Assembly: GCF_014048465.1 (NCBI RefSeq)
Contig: NZ_PDLY01000004.1
Span: 1-64,000 of the forward strand
Direction: 5' to 3'
Source: Bombella mellum
GTDB taxonomy: Bacteria; Pseudomonadota; Alphaproteobacteria; Acetobacterales; Acetobacteraceae
Length of the DNA stretch: 64,000 bases
The position numbers and the translations under genes were made by a program. This document shows, one piece after another, positions 46,216-54,310 of this stretch. The notes under the pieces are model-generated. The model did not search any database and had not been told where the DNA came from. It was given only the letters and a program-made list of their open reading frames with translations. Position 1 is the first letter of the stretch. Each line of letters opens with the position of its first letter.

Positions 46216-47148
46216 TCAACCCCCTGTCTTGCCGAGCACCTGCTTCGCCTGTGCGGCATCTGCCGCAATGTGGGCCTTCAGCTCATCAAGGGAGGAAAAG
46301 CGTTTCTCGTCCCGGAGCAGGGCAACCAGCTCCACCCCCAGTATCTGGCCGTACAGGTCTTCATCCACGTCGAAAAGATGAGCCTCCAGCCGGCTCTCCC
46401 GTCCGTCATTGATAGTCGGGCGGCGGCCGAGATTGGCCACGCCGGGCACGAGCCGACCATCCGGCATCTGCACCCTCACGGCGTACACCCCTCTGGCCGG
46501 TTCCATGTGTTCACCCAGGGCAATGTTCGCCGTCGGGAACCCCAGAAGACGCCCCCGCTGGTCGCCCCTGACGACCTCTCCCGTGATGGCCCAGTTACGC
46601 CCCAGGAGTTCGGCCGCCTTCTCGGGATAGCCCTCCTGAAGGAGACGGCGTATCCGGCTGGAAGAGACCGGCCCCGCCACGTCCGCCAGCTGCGGCACGA
46701 TGCTGACACCCACGCCATGCTGCACCAGCAGCCGCTCCAGCAGGGCCACGTCCCCTTCCCGCCTGTGCCCGAAGGCAAAATCCGCCCCGCAGGCCACATG
46801 AGCCACGTGCAGCCCCTCGACCAGCACATCCCGGACGAAGGCCTCCGCCCCCAGGCAGGAGAAGGCCTCGTCAAATTCCGCCTGCACGATGCAGCTCACG
46901 CCCTGCTCCTCCAGAGCCTTCGCCCTCACCTCCGGCCGCATGAGCCGGAAAGGCGGGTCCTGCGGGCGGAAGAAAGACCGTGGATGCGGCTCGAAGGTCA
47001 GCACTCCCAGCCGACAGCCGGGACGTGCCATCTTCAGGCTCTGGAGCAGATGCACATGGCCACGATGCACGCCATCGAAATTGCCCAGGGCGACGGCCGC
47101 CCCCCAGCAGGAGCGGGGTACGTCCCGCCAGTCCATGCAGAAAGTCAT
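46216..47148 (-). CDS. ribF: Bifunctional riboflavin kinase/FAD synthetase
   Basis: RibF makes FMN and FAD from riboflavin in two ATP-dependent steps. The 310-residue protein has the nucleotidyltransferase half (VALGNFDGVHRGHVHLL, DFAFGHRREG) and the kinase half (GRLLGFPTANIAL, EAHLFD). It serves the many flavoproteins of the window (Dld, GMC subunit, ThyX). It starts 40 bp after tatA and precedes ileS by 70 bp. Confidence 0.95.
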   Translation of the reverse strand: MTFCMDWRDVPRSCWGAAVALGNFDGVHRGHVHLLQSLKMARPGCRLGVLTFEPHPRSFFRPQDPPFRLMRPEVRAKALEEQGVSCIVQAEFDEAFSCLGAEAFVRDVLVEGLHVAHVACGADFAFGHRREGDVALLERLLVQHGVGVSIVPQLADVAGPVSSSRIRRLLQEGYPEKAAELLGRNWAITGEVVRGDQRGRLLGFPTANIALGEHMEPARGVYAVRVQMPDGRLVPGVANLGRRPTINDGRESRLEAHLFDVDEDLYGQILGVELVALLRDEKRFSSLDELKAHIAADAAQAKQVLGKTGG

Positions 47149-47188
47149 GTCGGCATCATCATCGGGTCGTCAGGTACCGGAGACGTGG

Positions 47189-47473
47189 TCAACGGGGGCG
47201 GTGGCTCTCATCATCAGCCATGCGGACGTCCGGCTGCTGGTGGACTGTCGGACCCTGCGGCTGGCCGGCCTGCGGGGCCGCCGGCGGGGACAGACGCTCG
47301 TCGGACGGTCTAGGGGCGGTGCCGTCCCGGTCATCCTCGGCCATGCCCTTCTTGAAGGATTTGATCCCCTTGGCGAAGTCGCCCATCAGGCTGCTGATCT
47401 TGCCGCCACCACCGAACAGCACCAGAACAATAACGGCAAGGATTATCCAGTGAATCGGACTCATGGTACCCAT
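47189..47473 (-). CDS. tatA: Twin-arginine translocase subunit TatA
   Basis: The 94-residue protein has one N-terminal span ([17 protein letters not shown]), the amphipathic helix [19 protein letters not shown] and a polar, proline-rich tail, the TatA/E plan. The ATG at 47473 (MGTMSPIHW) has GGGGAG 9 nt upstream. TatA supports export of the Tat-dependent dehydrogenase small subunit encoded at 59.6 kb. TatB and TatC are not in the window. Confidence 0.88.
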   Translation of the reverse strand: MGTMSPIHWIILAVIVLVLFGGGGKISSLMGDFAKGIKSFKKGMAEDDRDGTAPRPSDERLSPPAAPQAGQPQGPTVHQQPDVRMADDESHRPR

Positions 47474-47576
47474 AGGACCATTCTCCCCAATGAGGTTTAA
47501 GGCACCTTTCATGTGGCAGGGGCGGACGGATTGTGCAACCCCCCGGACCGTACCCCTGTCATGTCACGGAAACATC

Positions 47577-48077
47577 CTAGCGCATCGGCAGGATGAAGCC
47601 GTAGGTCGGATACACGCGCCGCCCCATGCTGCCCACCGGTGCCCACCAGACACGGACGGCCGACCAGTCCCCCCGTGGTGACACGTCCTCCACCGGCACG
47701 CCACGTTCAATACGGCCACCAACCCAGTTGGCATGGTCCACCTCGATCCGCCGCCTCGTGCGGATGCGCCTCACGACCGAGACATGCCCGTCCGGTATCC
47801 GGGAACTGGCCCGGAAGACCAGCACACTCCCCGGCTGCGGCCTGTGACTGAGCTGGTAATGGCCCCGGGCCGCCCACCACCAGCCCGCAGCCCGCCCCCG
47901 CAGATTGATGCCGCTTACCTGTCTGGCATAAGGCGCACACTGCACGGGTCCATGATAGGACCCCACCGAGGTGCCGCTACAGGCTCCGAGGGCAAGGCAA
48001 AATACAGAGCATACAACCTGCCACCTTCTGAGATGGCCTGCCACATCCCCTTTCGCTACCTGCCTTGGTTCAGCCAC
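47577..48077 (-). CDS. CHAP-domain peptidoglycan hydrolase lipoprotein
   Basis: The 166-residue protein (from a GTG at 48077; an internal GTG at 48044 gives a cleaner signal) has a lipoprotein-like signal with LALGAC. A CHAP fold follows, with catalytic Cys in VQCAPYAR and His in GHVSVVRR. CHAP amidases or endopeptidases cut peptidoglycan peptides. It lies at the left edge of the lower-G+C dynamin island but its own composition is normal, so it is probably the ancestral flank. Confidence 0.7.
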   Translation of the reverse strand: MAEPRQVAKGDVAGHLRRWQVVCSVFCLALGACSGTSVGSYHGPVQCAPYARQVSGINLRGRAAGWWWAARGHYQLSHRPQPGSVLVFRASSRIPDGHVSVVRRIRTRRRIEVDHANWVGGRIERGVPVEDVSPRGDWSAVRVWWAPVGSMGRRVYPTYGFILPMR

Positions 48078-48166
48078 AATAACCTTACTCTTTCTACTTC
48101 ACCAGCAGTGCCAAGAAGTACCATGTCTGAATACGTTAATGGTAAATCCCTGTCACTCCTCTCGGA

Positions 48167-49819
48167 TCAGATATCAACAATCTGACTTTCATCAGGCAAG
48201 GCAGGAATTTCAATACCATACTGCTGACAAAGACGACGCCCTTCTTCAGCCCATTGGTAAATAGCCCTGAAAGCACGCCTCGCTTCTTCCCCTGCCTCAC
48301 GAATAGCTTGAAAAGCGTTTTCCATTTGTGCCAACTGAGGGAAAAAGTTTTTCATAAAATCTGGAGAATCCAGAAGATCATTCAGATACTTTCTCTGCTC
48401 CTCCAACGCCGCCACGATCTCCTTCTTCTGGGTCTGAAAATTCTGCTCATCGTTATATTTTTTCCACATCATGATCCCCTCTATGATAGGACCAGCTGCG
48501 GCCAACCCGACATTAAGCTTGGAGGCAAGACCAATCGCTCCCCATGGCTTGAATTTTATACCCACCCCCAGAGCATCCCGTGCAGCAAGAACGGTGGAAC
48601 CTGAGATAAACCCGCCCTTCTGCACATAGTCAGCACCTTTTGCTACGTTCCTCAGAAACGCCCAGTCAGATTCGGAATCCCTGAAAGCCACTGTCATTGC
48701 TTCCAGCTGATGAAGGATTGTTCCCAGCTCTTCCTCAAAGTGCAGCTGGATATTGCGCTGCAATCTTCCTCCATTTTCACCAATATGGCGGTAAAAAAAC
48801 TCCTCAAAATCTTCTGAAGCGGTATGCTTGAGCTGAACAATCAAATCAGAGAAATAATTCTCCACCCAGCGGCATAATGCCAGCCGGGACTCGACTGCTT
48901 CCCGCCTGAAACGCTCCAATTTATTGCTTTCCTGCCCTGCCTTCCGCAAGGCACGCTGTGCACTTCTGAACACCTCACCAGCCTGCTCAACTGCCGGAAT
49001 CATCTGGCGTTTGGTCACATCCCGCACAATACTCAAGGCAGTCTGCTTTTTGACCTGCTCCGCTCCTCCAGAACGAACAAGCATCTGATCTGTAGTTTTC
49101 TGCAAATCCCCTATATGGGACAGACCACGGAACTCCTCCGCATTTTCAGGTTGCGACCAATATTCTACCCCCTCATCGAAGGGATTCGCAGAAACGGCAA
49201 CAATTAAAAGCTGCCCCCTCTCTTCTTTACCAAGCCCGATCAGATCATCAAGACGGCCGATGACAGCCTCTCTCTTGACAGCCAAATGCCTCTGAAAATC
49301 CTCCTCATCCTCAACATCTGCAATCTTATCAAACTGGCTCAACACAAATACCGTGCGCGACAGAAGATTTAACTCCCGAAATAACCAGTGTAACTCTTGA
49401 GCATGAGACTCTTTAATAGGATTGGAAGGATCAAGCACATAAAGAAGAATATCGGCCTCACTGACATACTTACGGGTCATATCCCTATAAGTCTGTGCAT
49501 CGCCATCACTAATATTCTTTTCCTTGAATCCAAAAAGGCCAGGTGTATCCACAAGCTGCACACCACCATCCACCTCATAAACGGTAACTGCACTGGGTGA
49601 TTCAGCCTGGCTGATCTTCATATCTTCTCTCGGTTTCCCCAACCATGCAGAAGCAATGGATGTTTTTCCCACAGAGAAACCACCAACGAGAACAACCCGC
49701 AACAAACTGTCATTTCTATCCAAGGCTGCCAGCTTTTCTTTTACCTCAATGGGTATCTGCACACCGCACTGTTCGCCTTTTTCCAGAAATGCCTTCACCT
49801 TCTGAATCTCACCCGACAT
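48167..49819 (-). CDS. Dynamin-like GTPase, LeoA-like
   Basis: The 550-residue protein has an N-terminal GTPase domain: VVLVGGFSVGKTS (P-loop, about 45-54) and LVDTPGLFGF (G3, about 90-98), with a degenerate G4 in SQFDKIAD. A long helical stalk follows, with a hydrophobic segment near 403-452 (including KFKPWGAIGLA) like the membrane-binding tip of bacterial dynamins. The pattern recalls LeoA of enterotoxigenic E. coli. ATG 49819 has AGGAG at 6-nt spacing. It is 41 bp downstream of the second GTPase. G+C is lower than the flanks. Function is inferred. Confidence 0.75.
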   Translation of the reverse strand: MSGEIQKVKAFLEKGEQCGVQIPIEVKEKLAALDRNDSLLRVVLVGGFSVGKTSIASAWLGKPREDMKISQAESPSAVTVYEVDGGVQLVDTPGLFGFKEKNISDGDAQTYRDMTRKYVSEADILLYVLDPSNPIKESHAQELHWLFRELNLLSRTVFVLSQFDKIADVEDEEDFQRHLAVKREAVIGRLDDLIGLGKEERGQLLIVAVSANPFDEGVEYWSQPENAEEFRGLSHIGDLQKTTDQMLVRSGGAEQVKKQTALSIVRDVTKRQMIPAVEQAGEVFRSAQRALRKAGQESNKLERFRREAVESRLALCRWVENYFSDLIVQLKHTASEDFEEFFYRHIGENGGRLQRNIQLHFEEELGTILHQLEAMTVAFRDSESDWAFLRNVAKGADYVQKGGFISGSTVLAARDALGVGIKFKPWGAIGLASKLNVGLAAAGPIIEGIMMWKKYNDEQNFQTQKKEIVAALEEQRKYLNDLLDSPDFMKNFFPQLAQMENAFQAIREAGEEARRAFRAIYQWAEEGRRLCQQYGIEIPALPDESQIVDI

Positions 49820-49860
49820 ATCCATCTCCTCTCTTCCACATTACGTCTTCACAAAAAACA

Positions 49861-51663
49861 TTACCCAACAGAAACACTATGTACACTCAGCTTTTTCAGG
49901 TCGCCCAATACTCTTTCCAGATCACTATTCATTTCTTTTATAATGTTATACATACTTAAGCACACATCTCTCTCCTCAGAAAATGATCTCAATATGGAAT
50001 GAATTACATTCGCCAATTCCTTTACAACCCCACCTAAAACAGCATCCAATTTTGAAGATAGTTTAGGTCTTACCTTATCCAATTCTTTATTCAGAACCTT
50101 TCCCTGATTTTTTTTCTTATCACCAAACAATCCCCTGAGACCATTTAAGGCACCGAGAAACGCGCCAAACAATCCTAAGATCAAAGCCCATCCGCTAGAA
50201 AAAATGGTAGCAACAACTGCTCCCACCAAAGCCCCTGACAACTTTCCCCACTCAATCCCGCTTTCCACCTCACTATCAATCCTATGATCAAGATGCTCCA
50301 GAAAGTCGGTGTGAGAAGCATAGAGTCCATCTTCCATATTCACAGCGCGATCTTTCAAGATGCTCTTTGTGGAGGCCTTCACGTTTTCCACCATACGACC
50401 AACCGCCTCGCCCGTTAGCCTCGCCAGATAAGGGCGCACCGCCTTTAGAGTTTCCTCCAATTTATTTTTAAATTCTTTATTTCCCAGTCCAGCCTCAATC
50501 GCCGCCCCCATCTCGCAACGCACTTTCATTACAATTTCGTCAACAATTCCATCCCGTACCCGACGGGTATTTCTGTTAATATCATCAACTACTTCTTCTA
50601 ATGGTGAAGAAACCTCCTGCAAAAATTCCTGCATATTCTTTCCCACACCCAAAAATTCATTCAATATACTCTTTCTGAAGTTCTTGACACTATCCTCAAA
50701 TAAAATAACTATCTTCCTTATATTACCTGCCAGCAACTGCTCATCCGCGGGAAGATCAGCCCGAAGCACATCAATGAACTGCTCAAGACCAGATTTATCC
50801 AGCAACTCTTCCCGAGATATCCGTGTCAGGAACTTGCGCTGCTCTGTCAGCAGATCAGCTTTTGCCTCTTCATCCAGAAGTGCCAGAAAAGCCGGTCTGG
50901 CACTAAGCACAAGACATTCCCTATATCTCTCCCCCAGTACCGCACGCATCTTCCCATCAAGAGAATTTTCACCCTCATGGAGGCTCCTCCATGTATCGGA
51001 TTTCTCTTCCAGCAAAGGATGCTTCAACGCCCTGACATTCTGAATTTTCTTGTTCCATACAGCCCATATATGCGCCTGGGCCGCCATATGCTTCTTCATC
51101 TTTTCCAGCGTACCCGCTCTGTCTTTCTCTCCTCCCTGCGGGGGCTGGGCCTTATCAGTCACGAAAAAAATAGCATGTGAGATGGAAAGAGCTTTCTCTA
51201 TTTCCTTACCAACTTCCTTTTCCTTGCCTTCGATCCCCGGCACATCAACCAATGTGAAAGAACGCCCCTCGAAATTGCATGGATATAACTTTATTCTCCT
51301 GCTGAAATCACTGCGACCGTCTCCAATCTCCTTCCCCGCTTCTGTACTGCTTCCTCCCGCATACAGGCGGATGGCCTCAATAAGAGTGGACTTTCCCGCA
51401 TTAGTTTCACCGTAAAAAGCCACATGTGGAGCATCCCACTTCAGCTTCTCCACGACCCCTTCCAACTTTTCCAATGAAGATTTTTTCTCAGACTCTACCT
51501 TCTCAATCGCTTTCCCTATCAAGAGGCGAAATTTATCAGAGGAAACTCCTTCTTTTGAAAAAAGACATAAATTTTCTATACCCCTATCATATATATATTC
51601 TATTTCCCCCAAAGTTCTCTGGCACACACTTTCAAGCTGTGAACAACCCTTCAAAGTACCCAT
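49861..51663 (-). CDS. Dynamin-like GTPase with membrane hairpin, LeoBC-like
   Basis: The 600-residue protein has a GTPase domain with P-loop GETNAGKSTLIEAI (about 85-98), G3 TLVDVPGIEG (about 137-146) and G4 AVWNKK (about 201-206). A helical region follows, then a Gly/Ala-rich hydrophobic hairpin (about 478-513) fit to insert in membranes, and a charged helical tail. This is the plan of bacterial dynamins and resembles LeoB/LeoC. It is upstream of the LeoA-like gene in one transcription unit. It has the lowest G+C of any gene in the window (for example 19 of 60 bases at 50041-50100). Confidence 0.7.
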   Translation of the reverse strand: MGTLKGCSQLESVCQRTLGEIEYIYDRGIENLCLFSKEGVSSDKFRLLIGKAIEKVESEKKSSLEKLEGVVEKLKWDAPHVAFYGETNAGKSTLIEAIRLYAGGSSTEAGKEIGDGRSDFSRRIKLYPCNFEGRSFTLVDVPGIEGKEKEVGKEIEKALSISHAIFFVTDKAQPPQGGEKDRAGTLEKMKKHMAAQAHIWAVWNKKIQNVRALKHPLLEEKSDTWRSLHEGENSLDGKMRAVLGERYRECLVLSARPAFLALLDEEAKADLLTEQRKFLTRISREELLDKSGLEQFIDVLRADLPADEQLLAGNIRKIVILFEDSVKNFRKSILNEFLGVGKNMQEFLQEVSSPLEEVVDDINRNTRRVRDGIVDEIVMKVRCEMGAAIEAGLGNKEFKNKLEETLKAVRPYLARLTGEAVGRMVENVKASTKSILKDRAVNMEDGLYASHTDFLEHLDHRIDSEVESGIEWGKLSGALVGAVVATIFSSGWALILGLFGAFLGALNGLRGLFGDKKKNQGKVLNKELDKVRPKLSSKLDAVLGGVVKELANVIHSILRSFSEERDVCLSMYNIIKEMNSDLERVLGDLKKLSVHSVSVG

Positions 51664-51743
51664 TAAGTCCCCCGGTAGAAAATTCTATTTTATTAGACAA
51701 TGTCAGTACGTTTGAATAATTTTCAATATGAAAATTAAACCCA
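51664..51743 (-). promoter_or_regulatory. Promoter region of the dynamin-like gene pair
   Basis: This AT-rich gap separates recX from the dynamin pair. On the minus strand a TTCAAA hexamer (about 51711-51716) precedes TAATAAAAT (about 51687-51695) by roughly 15-18 bp, and GGGGGAC precedes the ATG at 51663. A perfect inverted repeat AATTTTCA/TGAAAATT (51718-51725, 51729-51736) lies just upstream. A dedicated regulator or a host AT-binding silencer such as MucR could use it. Confidence 0.45.
51718..51736. repeat. Perfect 8-3-8 inverted repeat before the dynamin-like operon
   Basis: AATTTTCA and TGAAAATT are exact reverse complements around ATA. It lacks the G+C stem of a terminator and sits upstream of the predicted -35 box, so it is probably a protein-binding site. 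Confidence 0.6.
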
Positions 51744-52349
51744 TCACAGGGACCGGAACTCAATGATGAGGTCTTCCGCTTCTTCCTTGTCCATGTCGAG
51801 GGCCTTCACGGCGATGTCCTGCGAGAAACCGTTGCGGGCGAAAATGGCCAGCACCTTCATGCGCTCCTTCTCCGGCCTGCCGGGCCTGTGGAACGGCCCG
51901 ACCGTCCTCTTGCGGGCCAGAACGAGCGCGGCGGCCAGCTCGGCCTGGCGGGCACGGTCCTCCCCGACCTCCCCGAGGCTCTCATCCACCGCCTGCCGGA
52001 TAGTCTCACCATCCACACCCTTGGCCTGAAGATGGGCCTGCACGGCCCGGCGGGACCGCCCGGAACGGGCCAGATTGCGGGCCTTCGACCGGGAAAAACC
52101 GGCGTCATCCACGGCACCGAGACGCTCCATCTCCTCCACGATCCGGTCGATCAGGGGCTGGCAGGCTTCCTCATGCAGGGCCGCCTCCTCGGCGAACATG
52201 CCTGCACGGACAGCCCGCACGCCCCAGCGGCGGACACGCCGCTGCAGCACCTGCCGCAGATTCTGGCGGGTCGTGGCAAAGCGGGCCAGATGGGCCAGAG
52301 CCGCCTCTTTCAGGCTCTGATGGTCCGGTGAAGGTGGGATAACATCCAT
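51744..52349 (-). CDS. recX: Regulatory protein RecX
   Basis: RecX binds RecA filaments and limits strand exchange. The 201-residue protein has the RecX repeat pattern: SLKEAALAHLARFATTRQNL, VEEMERLGAVDDAGFSRSKARN, GRSRRAVQAHLQAKGVD and ILARKRTVGPF-like blocks. The ATG at 52349 is preferred; longer in-frame versions would run into the divergent hydrolase gene. No recA lies nearby. It forms the right flank of the lower-G+C island. Confidence 0.87.
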   Translation of the reverse strand: MDVIPPSPDHQSLKEAALAHLARFATTRQNLRQVLQRRVRRWGVRAVRAGMFAEEAALHEEACQPLIDRIVEEMERLGAVDDAGFSRSKARNLARSGRSRRAVQAHLQAKGVDGETIRQAVDESLGEVGEDRARQAELAAALVLARKRTVGPFHRPGRPEKERMKVLAIFARNGFSQDIAVKALDMDKEEAEDLIIEFRSL

Positions 52350-52440
52350 GCGATCAGTCCATAACCCGTCTTGCCCCGTCCGTCCAAAATCTTCATCACT
52401 GGAGGAGGCCTCCGTCCATCCTACCCGCCTGTGAGTTTCC

Positions 52441-54081
52441 ATGCACGCACAACGCTCCTCCCTGTCCAGAAACGAACGTCTGGATGCAGAAATGCACGCC
52501 ATAGCCGCCCGTCATCCCGGACCCGGCGGAGCGGCCGTCGTCCTGCATGAGGGAGAGGTGATCGCCAGACACTGCTGGGGCTATGCCTCCCTGGAACGCC
52601 GCCTGCCCTTCACGTCCTCCAGCCTGTTCCGCATCTGTTCCATCACGAAGCAGTTCACCTGCGCCACCCTGCTGGACCGCTACGAAGACCCGGAAATCCT
52701 CGCCCCGTACATCCGCAGGCGGCTGCCCAGGCTCCGGTCCGACCCGCCCACCGTCATGCAGCTGGCCCACAACCAGTCGGGCCTGCGGGACTACTGGGCC
52801 GTGGCCATGCTGCATGGTGCCGCCATTGAAGGAACGTTCAGCCCGGCCGATTCCGACCGTGTCATTGCCGGGACACGGTCCCTCCAGTTTCTCCCCGGCA
52901 CATCCTATTCCTACGTCAACCAGAATTTCCGCCTGATTTCCGAGGCGATGGAGGAAGAGAGCGGGCTGAGCTTTGCCGAGCTGCTCCAGCAGCATGTTTT
53001 CGACAGGGTCGGCATGAGGCGGGCCATCCTGGCGGCGGAAACCAGTGCCCTGCCCGATGGCACGACCGGCTATGAAGGCACGCAGGAGGGTGGCTACTGG
53101 CCAGCCCGCAACCACATCCACTGGACGGGCGATGCCGGAATGGGGGCCTCGCTGGACGACATGATCGCCTGGGAAACGTTCATCGACCGGCAACGTGACG
53201 ACCCGAAGGGCCTCTACAACCGCATGAGCCGCCCCGTGCAGTTCGACAACGGGCACAAGGCCCCTTACGGGTTCGGCCTTCAGCATGGCACGGTCGCAGG
53301 CCACGAGATCACGGCCCATGGCGGAGCCCTGCGGGGCTGGCGGTCCCACCGGCTGCACTGCGCCGCCCTGCGTCTCTCCGTCGTGGTCCTCTTCAACCAC
53401 ATGTCCCCGGCCCAGCAGGCTGCCGCCAGCCTCTTCCGGGCCTTTCTGGGAGAAGACGGAAAACCGGCGGCCAGAACGCCCCCTTCCGGCAGTCCGCAGG
53501 AACCACATGCCCTGGAAGGCCTCTGGCTGGATGAAGAAACAGGCCTCTCCGCCCGCATCACCGCAGCGGAACCGGGTCAGCTCCAGCTCCGCTATCTCAT
53601 GCTGCCGGAACCGCTGGACATCATCTCCCCCCAGCTCGCCGAGGCCGGGTCAGTCCGCCTCCGCCACATCCAGGACGGGCAGATGCAGACCGGCACGCAG
53701 GGAGCCTCCGGCCCCCACATCATCATGGGTCGGCCAGGAGAGAACCGGCATGTCCGCCTGCGCCCGTATCCCGACACACCCCAGCCCGACCCTTCGGAAC
53801 TTGCCGGAGAGTATGAATGTGAGGAGCTGGACGGGTCCCGCTTCACCATCACCTTCCGGGGCGGGCTGCTGCATGGCGGGTTCTCCGGCATTCTGGGGAC
53901 CGGACGGATGGAACGGCTGACCGCTCTGGGACCCGATCTGTGGACCTTCCCCTGTCCCCGTGCCCTCGACCACACCCCGCCCGGAGACTGGACGCTGCAC
54001 TTCCAGCGGCGCAACGGGCGCATCCACCAGCTGCGGGCCAGCTGCTGGCTCGCCCGGAACCTCGTCTATCAGCGTCTGTGA
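52441..54081 (+). CDS. D-aminopeptidase-like serine hydrolase
   Basis: The 546-residue protein is a penicillin-recognising hydrolase like D-aminopeptidase (DAP) of Ochrobactrum. It shows SxxK as CSITKQF (about 68), YxN as YSYVNQN (about 160), HxG as AHGGALRGWRSH (about 290), and two C-terminal beta-barrel-like domains (SELAGEYECEELDG begins one). DAP removes N-terminal D-alanine from peptides and may recycle peptidoglycan fragments. No signal peptide is seen, so it is probably cytoplasmic. It is divergent from recX. Confidence 0.82.
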   Translation: MHAQRSSLSRNERLDAEMHAIAARHPGPGGAAVVLHEGEVIARHCWGYASLERRLPFTSSSLFRICSITKQFTCATLLDRYEDPEILAPYIRRRLPRLRSDPPTVMQLAHNQSGLRDYWAVAMLHGAAIEGTFSPADSDRVIAGTRSLQFLPGTSYSYVNQNFRLISEAMEEESGLSFAELLQQHVFDRVGMRRAILAAETSALPDGTTGYEGTQEGGYWPARNHIHWTGDAGMGASLDDMIAWETFIDRQRDDPKGLYNRMSRPVQFDNGHKAPYGFGLQHGTVAGHEITAHGGALRGWRSHRLHCAALRLSVVVLFNHMSPAQQAAASLFRAFLGEDGKPAARTPPSGSPQEPHALEGLWLDEETGLSARITAAEPGQLQLRYLMLPEPLDIISPQLAEAGSVRLRHIQDGQMQTGTQGASGPHIIMGRPGENRHVRLRPYPDTPQPDPSELAGEYECEELDGSRFTITFRGGLLHGGFSGILGTGRMERLTALGPDLWTFPCPRALDHTPPGDWTLHFQRRNGRIHQLRASCWLARNLVYQRL

Positions 54082-54310
54082 GGCCAGCCTTTCCGCCCGG
54101 CCCATACGCCATGATGCCAAAGGCCTGATTCGTCCATCCTGACAAAACAGGATTTGACGATTCTTTTTTCTGCAAGCAGTATGGCTGGGCAGTCTCCCCT
54201 GATCTGGTGATACGGACAGGGGCGTTTTCTGTTGGAGGCACAAAAACGGGCCGCATGGCAGGAAACATGGCTGCGTGTCATTGTTTTTTCAGACCGGGAA
54301 CGCGTCCATC

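Noticed and set aside
48100-51740. Prophage or integrative element around the dynamin-like genes
   Set aside because: No integrase, structural phage genes, tRNA target or flanking direct repeats were found; only two genes are atypical.
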